Assembly: GCF_004343505.1 (NCBI RefSeq)
Contig: NZ_SLXU01000008.1
Location: 62,001 to 126,000 of the forward strand
Length of the DNA stretch: 64,000 nt
Direction of reading: 5' to 3'
Origin: Rhodovulum bhavnagarense
GTDB lineage: Bacteria; Pseudomonadota; Alphaproteobacteria; Rhodobacterales; Rhodobacteraceae
The notes under the pieces are model-generated. The model was not told the DNA's origin. It searched no databases and saw only the letters and a program-made list of their open reading frames with translations. The stretch's first letter is position 1; the number at the start of each line of letters is the position of its first letter. Position numbers and translations under genes: made by a program. Positions 38,959 to 46,978 of the stretch are shown here, piece by piece.

Positions 38959-39771
38959 TTGGACGAAAAATCCGGCGGCCGCCGCACCAGGGACAACATC
39001 CGTATCCACGCCCCCGAGGATTTCGCGGGAATGCACGCGGCTGGCCGGGTGGCGGCGGAAATCCTGGACGAGATCGCGCCGGCGGTTTTTCCCGGCCAGA
39101 CCACCGCGGAAATCGACCGGCTGATCACCGACATGGTCAAGGCCAAGGGCGCGACCTCGGCCACGATCGGCTACAAGGGCTATCGTCATGCAAGCTGTAT
39201 TTCGGTCAACCACGTGGTCTGCCACGGTATTCCCGGCGACAAGAAACTCAAGGACGGCGATATCCTGAACATCGACGTGACGGTGATCGTCGATGGCTGG
39301 TTCGGCGATACCTCGCGCATGTACGTGGCCGGCAAACTGCCGCGCAAGGCCGAACGCCTGATCCAGGTCACCCATGATGCGCTGATGCTGGGGATCGAGG
39401 CGGTCAAGCCCGGCAATACCTTTGGCGATATCGGCGCGGCGATCCAGACCTATGTCGAGGCGCAACGCATGAGCGTGGTGCGCGATTTCTGTGGTCACGG
39501 GTTGGGGCGCGTCTTTCACGCGCCGCCCAATGTCCTGCATTACGGCCGCGCAGGCACCGGCCCGGTGCTGGAGGAAGGCATGTTCTTTACCATCGAGCCG
39601 ATGATCAACCTCGGCCGTCCCGAGACCAAGGTTCTATCCGATGACTGGACGGCGGTGACGCGAGACAAGTCGCTTTCGGCCCAGTTCGAGCACTCCATCG
39701 GCGTGACCGCGACCGGATTCGAGATATTTACCCTCTCGCCCGCGGGCAAGTTCCACCCGACCTACGCCTGA
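38959..39771 (+). CDS. map: Type I methionine aminopeptidase
   Basis: A 270-residue enzyme that removes the initiator Met from new proteins. The metal ligands can be seen: DGDILNIDVTVIVDGWFGDT (two Asp), CGHGLG-type GHGLGRVFHAPPNVLHYG (His), FTIEPMIN (Glu) and SAQFEHSIGVTATGFEIFT (Glu). The start is TTG at 38959, decided by a perfect AAGGAGAG at 38947-38954, five bases upstream; an earlier in-frame TTG at 38935 has no ribosome site. No ATG is available before the conserved domain. Confidence 0.95.
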   Translation: MDEKSGGRRTRDNIRIHAPEDFAGMHAAGRVAAEILDEIAPAVFPGQTTAEIDRLITDMVKAKGATSATIGYKGYRHASCISVNHVVCHGIPGDKKLKDGDILNIDVTVIVDGWFGDTSRMYVAGKLPRKAERLIQVTHDALMLGIEAVKPGNTFGDIGAAIQTYVEAQRMSVVRDFCGHGLGRVFHAPPNVLHYGRAGTGPVLEEGMFFTIEPMINLGRPETKVLSDDWTAVTRDKSLSAQFEHSIGVTATGFEIFTLSPAGKFHPTYA

Positions 39772-39856
39772 GACGGCGGTGCTGGCGGCGGGCCTTTCGT
39801 GGGCTTGCCCCGACACTTCGGGGCGATGGACGTTACGCGAAAGGATGGCACACGGC

Positions 39857-41413
39857 ATGACCCGGAATGACAGGATGTCCACCCATCGGCCGGGCTGGCG
39901 GCTGACGCCGGCCCGCTGGGCGGTGGCGATCGTGGCGGTGTTGGCTGTCGCGATCTCGGTCTGGCAACTGGAGGACGAAAGGCGCGGCGTGCTGATCGAG
40001 CCGCTGACGGGCACCGGGACCACGCCGGCCACCGTCTACCGCCTGCGCGATGCCCCCCCGGCCCCTGTCGTGATCGTTTCGCACGGTTTTGCCGGGTCGC
40101 GGCAATTGATGCAGGCCAGTTCGCTGACGCTGGCGCGGGCGGGATACGCAGTGGTGGCTTTCGATTACGAGGGGCATGGTCGCAACCCGGTGCCGATGTC
40201 GGGCGACGTGGCCAGCCCCGACGGTACCGCGTTGTTGTTGATGGATGAAACGCGCCGCGTCATCGATGCCGCACTCGCCCGGCCCTGGGCAGACGGGCGC
40301 GCCGCGATCCTGGCCCATTCCATGGGCAGCTATATCGCGATCCGGCAGGCCCGGCAGGATGACCGGCTGGCCGCCACCGTCGCCGTGGCCATGTCCAGCG
40401 ACGATGTCACCGCGAGCGAGCCGCGCAACCTCTTGATCGTGAATGGCGAATGGGAGGGGCGGTTGGTCGGGGACGCGCGCGAATCCTTGCAGATGGCCGA
40501 CCCGGCCGCGCAATTCGGCGACACCGTGGGCGATCCGGCGAACGGGACCGGGCGGCGCGCGGTGCTGGCGCCCAACGTGGAACATATCGGCGTGATCTAC
40601 GCCCCGACCATGTTGCGCGAGGCGCGGCGATGGCTGGACGCGACCTTTGGACGACCGCAAAGCCAGGGGCCGGTGGCGCATATGGGCGGCTGGATCGCGT
40701 TGTTGCTGACGGGCATCGTGGCGCTGGGCTGGCCGCTGGCGCGCCTGCGCGGCAAGATGCACGACGCCCGCCCGGAACCGCTGTCGCGCCGCCGGTTCCT
40801 CGTGGTGGCGCTGTTGCCCGCGGTGGTCGTGCCGCTGGTACTGGCGCCGTTTGACACGCGCTTCCTGCCGGTTCTGGTGGCCGATTACCTGGCGGTACAT
40901 TTCGCGGCCTACGGTGTTGTGGCGCTGGGCCTGCTATGGTGGTGGGGCGAGGTGCGATGGCCCGGCCGCGCCGAGGTGCGGCGCATCCTGGTCCTTGCCG
41001 GGTTGGTGGCCTTTTACGGCATCGGCGTTTTCGGCCTTGCCGTGGATCGTTACGTGATGTCGTTCTACCCGGTTCCCGTGCGCGGGGTGATCATCGCGGC
41101 GATGGCCGTGGGGACGGTGCCCTACATGCTGTCCGATGCGCTGATGGTCGAGGGCGGGCGCGCGCCCCTGTGGCGCTCTGTTACGGCGCGTGGCGCGTTC
41201 CTGGTGTCGCTGGGGCTGGCAACTGCGCTGGATTTCGAGCGATTGTTCTTCTTGCTGATCATCCTGCCGGTGGTTCTGGTCTTTTTCCTGTTGTTCGGGA
41301 TGATGGGCGGTTGGGTCGGCCGCGCCACGGCCCGGCCCGCGGGCGCGGGGATCGGGCTGGGCCTGTTCCTGGCCTGGGCGCTGGGCGTGACCTTTCCGAT
41401 GTTCCAGGCCTGA
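39857..41413 (+). CDS. Membrane-anchored alpha/beta hydrolase
   Basis: A 518-residue protein. One hydrophobic helix lies near residues 17-35. An alpha/beta hydrolase domain follows (about 60-275: VVIVSHGFAGSRQLMQASSL; FDYEGHGRNPVPMSGD; AILAHSMGSYIAI with nucleophile Ser in AHSMG; a later EHIGVIYAP region that could give the His). From about 295 to the end there are seven or so further hydrophobic helices. The function is unknown; esterase or peptidase activity are options. Starts at 39845, 39857 and 39875 are all in frame; AAAGGA is best spaced for 39857. Confidence 0.78.
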   Translation: MTRNDRMSTHRPGWRLTPARWAVAIVAVLAVAISVWQLEDERRGVLIEPLTGTGTTPATVYRLRDAPPAPVVIVSHGFAGSRQLMQASSLTLARAGYAVVAFDYEGHGRNPVPMSGDVASPDGTALLLMDETRRVIDAALARPWADGRAAILAHSMGSYIAIRQARQDDRLAATVAVAMSSDDVTASEPRNLLIVNGEWEGRLVGDARESLQMADPAAQFGDTVGDPANGTGRRAVLAPNVEHIGVIYAPTMLREARRWLDATFGRPQSQGPVAHMGGWIALLLTGIVALGWPLARLRGKMHDARPEPLSRRRFLVVALLPAVVVPLVLAPFDTRFLPVLVADYLAVHFAAYGVVALGLLWWWGEVRWPGRAEVRRILVLAGLVAFYGIGVFGLAVDRYVMSFYPVPVRGVIIAAMAVGTVPYMLSDALMVEGGRAPLWRSVTARGAFLVSLGLATALDFERLFFLLIILPVVLVFFLLFGMMGGWVGRATARPAGAGIGLGLFLAWALGVTFPMFQA

Positions 41414-41491
41414 GGCGGGCTGTTGATGCGTAGCCCGGCCATGCGATACAGTTTCAGGCGATCCGCCCGCGTATAGTCGAAAGGAATGCCC

Positions 41492-42529
41492 ATGCGTTTG
41501 CCGCGCCTTGCCCTGACCGCGCTTGTTTCTCTTGCCCTGGCTACCGCCGCGGCCGCGCAAGAGGTCACGCTGCGGTTCCAGCATTTCGTCTCGCCGCTTT
41601 CGGCGAACCCGACCTACTTCATGCAGCCCTGGGCCGACAAGATCGAGGTGGAGTCTGGCGGACGGATCAAGGTGGAACTCTATCCCCTTATGCAACTGGG
41701 CGGAAAAGCGCCAAGCCAGTACGACCTGATCCGCGACGGTGCGATCGACGGCGGCTGGGTGATCCCCGGCTACCAGCCCGGCCGCTTTCCGCAGGCCGAG
41801 GCGCTGGAGCTGCCCTTTATCGCGACCAAGACTGCCGAAGAGGCAAGCAAGGCCGCCTGGGTCTATACCCAGAAGCACCTGATGGACGATTTCGCCGATG
41901 TAAAGGTGATCGCCGCCCACATGCACGGGCCGGGCATCGTTCATAAAAAGGGCGGGCCCATTGCCAGGGTCGAGGATTTCGAGGGGTTGAAACTGCGCGG
42001 TCCCTCGCGGCCTGCGACGCTGTTGCTGAAAAAACTCGGCGCCACCCCTGTCGGCATGGCCGTACCCGCCTTTCCCGAGGCACTTGCCAAGGGGGTGCTG
42101 GATGGTGGCGTGATAACCTGGGAAATGTCGCCCTCGCTAAAGCTGGACGAGTTGACCGACAGCCATACCGACGTTGCAGGCGACCGGTCGCTTTATAACC
42201 TGTTCTTCCTCTGGGCGATGAACAAGGCGAAATATGACAGCCTGCCGCCCGACCTGCGCGCGGTGATCGACGCCAATTCGGGTTTTCATGCCTCGGCCAT
42301 GGCAGGGCGGGCGCATGATATCGGCGATGCCGAAGGGCGCGGGCAGATGGCAGCGGCGGGTAATGCCCTCGCCACGCTGAGCGCGGCGGAAACCGCCCGC
42401 GTCAGGACCCTGGGCGACGAGGTGATCGCCGAGTGGATCGACGAGGTCGGCAAGCGTGGGCTGGATGGCGCGGGGTTGGTTGCCGATGTACAGGCCGCGG
42501 TGCAGATCACCCGCGCGCCCAGCAGATAG
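41492..42529 (+). CDS. TRAP transporter solute-receptor, DctP family
   Basis: A 345-residue periplasmic binding protein. Residues 1-22 are a signal peptide (LALTALVSLALATAAAA). The mature part has the DctP pattern: VTLRFQHFVSPLSANP, FADKIE-like WADKIEVESGGRIKVELYP, LGGKAPSQYDLIRDGAID, LRGPSRPATLLLKKLGA (substrate-carboxylate Arg), and a GVLDGGVITW segment. Such receptors deliver carboxylates to DctQM permeases. No dctQ or dctM lies on either side, so it is an orphan here. AAGGA at 41481-41485 fits the ATG at 41492, not the one at 41486. Confidence 0.9.
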   Translation: MRLPRLALTALVSLALATAAAAQEVTLRFQHFVSPLSANPTYFMQPWADKIEVESGGRIKVELYPLMQLGGKAPSQYDLIRDGAIDGGWVIPGYQPGRFPQAEALELPFIATKTAEEASKAAWVYTQKHLMDDFADVKVIAAHMHGPGIVHKKGGPIARVEDFEGLKLRGPSRPATLLLKKLGATPVGMAVPAFPEALAKGVLDGGVITWEMSPSLKLDELTDSHTDVAGDRSLYNLFFLWAMNKAKYDSLPPDLRAVIDANSGFHASAMAGRAHDIGDAEGRGQMAAAGNALATLSAAETARVRTLGDEVIAEWIDEVGKRGLDGAGLVADVQAAVQITRAPSR

Positions 42530-42573
42530 CGCCCGGTTGATTGCGCGCGCTGGCGCGCGCACGCCTTTTGTGG

Positions 42574-42595
42574 GCGGCCCCCGTCCGGGGGCCGC
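42574..42595. other. GC-rich hairpin between convergent dctP-like gene and rlmN
   Basis: GCGGCCCCC (42574-42582) and GGGGGCCGC (42587-42595) pair perfectly around GTCC. It lies in the space between the convergent genes, so a terminator role is possible, but there is no T-tract on either strand. A second GC palindrome (GCGCGCGC type) lies at about 42543-42561. Confidence 0.4.
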
Positions 42596-42637
42596 GTGTC
42601 GGGGTATTTGGCCCAAGAAGAAGGGGCAGGGCGGTGC

Positions 42638-43867
42638 CTAGTGTACGTCGGGGGCGTTGGGGCGGCGGACAATGCGTTCAGGTTCGGGCAGCCCCGCCTC
42701 GGCCGCGATCTGGAAGCGGTTCTTGCGCGAGCGTTCGGTCGCGGATTTGAGCTGACCGCAAGCGGCCATGATGTCCTCGCCCCGCGGCGTGCGGATGGGC
42801 GAGGCGTAGCCCGCCTTGTAGACGATATTGGCGAACGCCTCGATCCGGTCCCAGTCAGAGCGCTCATAGGGCGATCCGGGCCATTCGTTGAACGGGATGA
42901 GATTGATCTTGGCCGGGATACCCTCGATCAGCTTGACCAGGCGGCGGGCATCCGCGTCGCTGTCATTCACGTCTTTCAGCATCACGTACTCAAAGGTGAT
43001 GCGTTCTGAATTGGACAGTTTCGGATAGGCGCGCAGCGCTTCGAACAGTTGTGCGATCGGGTATTTGCGGTTGATCGGCACCAGCGTGTTGCGCAGCTCG
43101 TTCGTGGTGGCATGTAGCGAGATCGCCAGCATGCAGCCGATTTCCGACCCGGTACGGGCGATTTCGGGTACGACCCCACAGGTCGAAAGCGTGATGCGGC
43201 GGCGTGACAGCGATATCCCCTCGCCATCCATCGCGATCTGCATCGCATCGCGCACGGCCTCGAAATTGTAGAGAGGTTCGCCCATGCCCATCAGCACGAT
43301 GTTGGAAATCAGCCGGGTTTCATCCTTGGGGTGACGCCCCGGTTCGGGCCATTCGCCCAGGTCGTCGCGGGCCAGCATGATCTGGCCGACGATTTCGCCC
43401 GCCGTCAGGTTGCGCACAAGCCGCTGGGTGCCGGTATGACAGAAGGTGCAGGTCAGCGTACAGCCCACCTGTGACGAGATGCACAGCGTGCCGCGATCTT
43501 CCTCGGGGATATAGACCACCTCGACCTCGTGGCCGCCGGCAATGCGGACAAGGTATTTGCGCGTGCCGTCGGCAGAGACCGTGCGGGTGACGATCTCGGG
43601 CACCTCGATCACGAAGTGTTCCTTCAGCCGGGCCCGGTACTCCTTGGCGAGGTTTGTCATCGCGTCGAAGTCGCGCACGCCTTTCTGGTAGATCCATTGC
43701 CATAGCTGGACCTCGCGCATCTTTGACTGGCGGTCGGGCGTGCCTGCGGTGACAAGTGCTGCGCGCAGTTGCTCTCGGGTCAGGCCCACGAGGTTTTGCC
43801 GGTCGGACACCACGGGCTTGCGGGGAATCAGCATTGCCTCGGGCGCGATGGGCGGTGTCACGGACAT
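42638..43867 (-). CDS. rlmN: Dual-specificity RNA methyltransferase RlmN
   Basis: A 409-residue radical-SAM enzyme that methylates C2 of adenosine in 23S rRNA (A2503) and some tRNAs. The iron-sulfur motif is [11 protein letters not shown] (CxxxCxxC) near 135; a methyl-carrying Cys occurs near the end in MAACGQL, and another in [29 protein letters not shown] is a family block. AAGGAG precedes the ATG. It is a single-gene unit with IalB-like gene upstream on the same strand. Confidence 0.96.
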   Translation of the reverse strand: MSVTPPIAPEAMLIPRKPVVSDRQNLVGLTREQLRAALVTAGTPDRQSKMREVQLWQWIYQKGVRDFDAMTNLAKEYRARLKEHFVIEVPEIVTRTVSADGTRKYLVRIAGGHEVEVVYIPEEDRGTLCISSQVGCTLTCTFCHTGTQRLVRNLTAGEIVGQIMLARDDLGEWPEPGRHPKDETRLISNIVLMGMGEPLYNFEAVRDAMQIAMDGEGISLSRRRITLSTCGVVPEIARTGSEIGCMLAISLHATTNELRNTLVPINRKYPIAQLFEALRAYPKLSNSERITFEYVMLKDVNDSDADARRLVKLIEGIPAKINLIPFNEWPGSPYERSDWDRIEAFANIVYKAGYASPIRTPRGEDIMAACGQLKSATERSRKNRFQIAAEAGLPEPERIVRRPNAPDVH

Positions 43868-43974
43868 ATGGCGCGTCTCCTTGGGGTCAGGGCGCGGGGT
43901 CTACAGCAATCAGCATCATAAATAAAGCCGCCCGCCCGTCTCGCAAGGGGCAGGCGGTATACGGCTGTCGGGAC

Positions 43975-44517
43975 TCAGTTGCCCGCGCAGCGGCGCTGGG
44001 CTTCGTCATGGGCGGCGGTGAAACCCAGCAGCGAGAAGGTGTCCCTGGTGGTCGTGCCGCGCGCGGAACGGCCGGTGAGAACGGCCTCTGCGCCGGCTTT
44101 CATGGCGGCGACGATGCGGGTATCGTCCTGGGGCGTGGCGGACCAGGCCCATTCCGGCGACGAACTGTCGGTGAACAACTCGAAGCTGTTATCGCCGATC
44201 TGGAGACTGACGGTGGAATCCGATGCGAAGGGATAGCCGCCGGTAAAGGAGACCTCGCCCGATACGTCCGCCCCCGGCCGGAACGTCACGAAAAGCAGGA
44301 TCTCGCCCCGGCGCACCGAGACGACGCGCCCTTCGCGCGTGTTCACGGTTTCCTTGGGCGGCGAGACACCCCAGCATTCGGTCGGGTCGTCCTCGACGAA
44401 AACGCTCCAGTCTGTCTTGACGGCGACGTTGTTGGTCGATTCCTCCTGGGCGTGACCGGCCAGCGCGATCAGCGCCAGCGCCCCGCCCAGAAGGGCCGTT
44501 CGCAATGGGGATGTCAT
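43975..44517 (-). CDS. Invasion-associated locus B (IalB)-family exported protein
   Basis: A 180-residue protein with a signal peptide (LLGGALALIALAGHAQ) followed by the IalB-type pattern TDWSVFVEDDPTECWGVS and a C-terminal Cys. AGGAGG lies 13 bases before the ATG at 44517; an in-frame ATG at 44544 is an alternative with no ribosome site. Despite the name, the family is widespread in free-living alphaproteobacteria and its function is not established. Probably periplasmic, with one disulfide. Confidence 0.8.
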   Translation of the reverse strand: MTSPLRTALLGGALALIALAGHAQEESTNNVAVKTDWSVFVEDDPTECWGVSPPKETVNTREGRVVSVRRGEILLFVTFRPGADVSGEVSFTGGYPFASDSTVSLQIGDNSFELFTDSSSPEWAWSATPQDDTRIVAAMKAGAEAVLTGRSARGTTTRDTFSLLGFTAAHDEAQRRCAGN

Positions 44518-44717
44518 TTCTGCCGCGGCCTCCTGCTGTCTCATGCGCCGCTGCCCGCCGACCGGGCCCTGTCGCCCGTGATTTTAAGTGGCGCGGCTCT
44601 GTGCACCTCGATAGGCGTCAACCTAACGTAGTCGTGCCGAAATTTGAAAGCCCCCTTGGCGGAAATTTGCGCAGTCGTGACGACGGGGCGGCCAAGTGGA
44701 GATCGGGCGGCGCGTGC

Positions 44718-45593
44718 TCAGACGCGTAACGCGTCCTGCATGTAGCCTTGCAGGTACAAAAGCGCGGTCAGGTCGCCATGGTTGATGCGGATATCGCATT
44801 GCATGGCCACGGTCGGTTTCGCATGGAGCGCGACGCCCGCCCCGGCAAGGCCCAGCATGCCGAGGTCATTGGCCCCGTCGCCGACCGCCATGACCTGATC
44901 CGGCGTGATGCCGAGGTCGGTGGAGATGCGCGTCAGGGCCTCGATCTTGGCCTCGCGACCCAGGATCGGCTCGGCGACCTTGCCGGTCAGCTTCCCGTCT
45001 TCGACCAGCAGGGTATTGGCCTGGTGGTCGTCAAAGCCCAGGTCCGCCGCCACCTTGGCCGCGAAATTCGTGAATCCGCCCGAGACCAGGACGCAATGGG
45101 CGCCATTCGCCTTCATCGTGGCGACCAGGGCCGCCCCGCCGGGGGTATAGGTGATGCGTTCGGCCAGCACCTTGTCGACCACGCCGACATCCAGCCCCGC
45201 CAGCAGGCCCACGCGTTCACGCAGTGCGCCCTCGAAATCCAGTTCGCCGTTCATCGCGCGCGCGGTGATATCCGCCACGCGGGGGCCGATACCGGCCTCG
45301 TCGGCCAGTTCGTCGATACATTCCTGCCCGATCATGGTCGAATCCATGTCCGCGATCAGCATCTTCTTGCGCCGCCCCTCGGCGGGCTGGGCGACCAGGT
45401 CGACACCGATCCCCTGCAACTCGGACCAGATATCCCAGAAATTGCCAGGCAGGGTATCCACCGCGAATTCGGCGGCGATGCCATGGGCCAGCCAGCGCAT
45501 GTCAGCGCCGCCCCAGGCGTTGCACAGGGCCTCGATCGTGGCGGTTTCCAGCGTGGGATGGGCGGGATTGGTCAGCAATGTGACGATGTGCAT
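44718..45593 (-). CDS. serB: Phosphoserine phosphatase
   Basis: A 291-residue HAD enzyme for the last step of serine synthesis. Catalytic motif I is LIADMDSTMIGQECIDELAD (residues about 80-99), motif II is VLVSGGFTNF near 177, and motif III/IV is VMAVGDGANDLGML near 240. An N-terminal ACT-like segment of about 75 residues precedes. The ATG at 45593 was chosen over a long upstream extension. Divergent from serC with 158 bases between, placing all three serine-pathway genes together. Confidence 0.95.
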   Translation of the reverse strand: MHIVTLLTNPAHPTLETATIEALCNAWGGADMRWLAHGIAAEFAVDTLPGNFWDIWSELQGIGVDLVAQPAEGRRKKMLIADMDSTMIGQECIDELADEAGIGPRVADITARAMNGELDFEGALRERVGLLAGLDVGVVDKVLAERITYTPGGAALVATMKANGAHCVLVSGGFTNFAAKVAADLGFDDHQANTLLVEDGKLTGKVAEPILGREAKIEALTRISTDLGITPDQVMAVGDGANDLGMLGLAGAGVALHAKPTVAMQCDIRINHGDLTALLYLQGYMQDALRV

Positions 45594-45697
45594 GGGCAAG
45601 TTTCCGATCGGCTGCGGCGCATGTCGCAATTTGGTGCTCAGGCGCCGCGATAGCGTAGTTTTCCCCCTTGCGCCAGAGGGGCAACAAGCGTAGAGGC

Positions 45698-45749
45698 GTC
45701 CGTGGGACACCCCTCCCCAACGAGGGGCGTATATCTGGAAGGATACCAG
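45698..45749 (+). promoter_or_regulatory. serC leader RNA candidate
   Basis: Directly before serC are three small hairpins: GTCC-GTG-GGAC (45698-45708); CCCCT/AGGGG (45710-45714 with 45723-45727); and CTGG-AAGGATA-CCAG (45735-45749), whose loop contains the AAGGA ribosome site for the ATG at 45752. The known alphaproteobacterial serC leader motif is described, as I recall it, as having a last stem that overlaps the serC ribosome site. This fits in position and design; the sequence consensus was not checked. Confidence 0.6.
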
Positions 45750-45751
45750 CA

Positions 45752-46897
45752 ATGGTCATCGAGACTCCGGCCGCGCGGCCGGTTAATCCGCGTTTTTCTT
45801 CTGGCCCCTGTGCCAAGATTCCTACCTTCTCTCTCGACAAGCTGAACGACGCCGCCTTGGGCCGCTCGCACCGCGCCGCGGTGGGCAAGGTCAAGCTGAA
45901 GGCCGCGATCGAAGAGACGCGCGAGATCCTTGGCATCCCCGCCGATTACAAGATCGGTATTGTTCCCGCCTCGGATACCGGCGCCGTCGAGATGGCGATG
46001 TGGTCGATGCTGGGCGAACGCGGCGTCGAGATGCTGGCCTGGGAAAGCTTCGGCGCGGGCTGGGTCAGCGACGTGGTCAAGCAGCTGAAGCTGGACGCCA
46101 CCGTGCGCGAAGCCCCCTATGGCGAGATCGTCGATTTCGCCGAGGTCGATTTCGACAGGGACGTGGTCTTTACCTGGAACGGCACCACCAGCGGCGTGCG
46201 TGTGCCGAACGGTGACGCGATCCCGGCGGATCGCGACGGTCTGACGATCTGCGATGCGACCAGCGCCGCCTTTGCGATGGACCTGCCTTGGGACAAGCTG
46301 GATGTGACCACCTTCTCCTGGCAGAAGGTGATGGGCGGCGAGGCCGCGCATGGCATGCTGATCCTCAGCCCCCGCGCGGTCGAGCGGCTGGAAAGCTACA
46401 CGCCGGCCTGGCCGCTGCCCAAGATCTTCCGCCTGACAAAGGGCGGCAAGCTGATCGAGGGAATCTTCGTCGGCGAGACGATCAACACGCCCTCTATGCT
46501 GGCGGTCGAGGATTACCTCGTCGCGCTGGACTGGGCGAAATCCATCGGCGGGCTGCCTGCGCTGATGGCGCGGGCCGATGCGAATGCCCAAGCGATCTTC
46601 GATTTCTGCGCGGCGCGCGACTGGATCGACAACCTGGCCGTCGACCCGGCCACGCGGTCGAACACCAGCGTTTGCCTGAAATTCACCGATGCCCGCATCG
46701 CCGATGGGGCCGCCTTTGCCAAGGCCGTCGCCAAGCGGCTGGAAGCCGAAGGCGTGGCGCTGGACATCGGCGCCTATCGCGACGCGCCCGCGGGGCTGCG
46801 CATCTGGTGCGGTGCGACGGTCGAGACCGCCGATATCGAGGCGATGCTGCCCTGGCTGGAATGGGCCTTTGAGGCCGAGATAGCCGCTCAGGGCTGA
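45752..46897 (+). CDS. serC: Phosphoserine aminotransferase
   Basis: A 381-residue PLP aminotransferase converting 3-phosphohydroxypyruvate and glutamate to phosphoserine. It starts with [16 protein letters not shown] typical of the proteobacterial SerC-2 group; the PLP lysine lies in [18 protein letters not shown] near 190, and [20 protein letters not shown] follows. The ATG at 45752 has AAGGA in a hairpin loop upstream. serA follows on the same strand after an 81-base gap. Confidence 0.96.
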   Translation: MVIETPAARPVNPRFSSGPCAKIPTFSLDKLNDAALGRSHRAAVGKVKLKAAIEETREILGIPADYKIGIVPASDTGAVEMAMWSMLGERGVEMLAWESFGAGWVSDVVKQLKLDATVREAPYGEIVDFAEVDFDRDVVFTWNGTTSGVRVPNGDAIPADRDGLTICDATSAAFAMDLPWDKLDVTTFSWQKVMGGEAAHGMLILSPRAVERLESYTPAWPLPKIFRLTKGGKLIEGIFVGETINTPSMLAVEDYLVALDWAKSIGGLPALMARADANAQAIFDFCAARDWIDNLAVDPATRSNTSVCLKFTDARIADGAAFAKAVAKRLEAEGVALDIGAYRDAPAGLRIWCGATVETADIEAMLPWLEWAFEAEIAAQG

Positions 46898-46899
46898 GA

Positions 46900-46920
46900 C
46901 GAATTTTCTGCGAAAATTCG
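46900..46920. repeat. Perfect nine-pair AT-rich palindrome between serC and serA
   Basis: CGAATTTTC (46900-46908) and GAAAATTCG (46912-46920) are exact reverse complements around TGC, starting three bases after the serC stop. It is AT-rich in a GC-rich setting. It could be a weak intra-operon terminator or processing hairpin, or a copy of a dispersed palindromic element; no second complete copy was noticed in this window. Confidence 0.6.
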
Positions 46921-46978
46921 GGGCCGGGTGATACCCGTCCGGCCCCATCCCCCCATTCGTGACAAAGGAGCGCCCGAG

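Noticed and set aside
39808-39823. Six-pair hairpin CCCCGA/TCGGGG between map and the hydrolase gene
   Set aside because: No T-run and short; probably incidental in GC-rich DNA.
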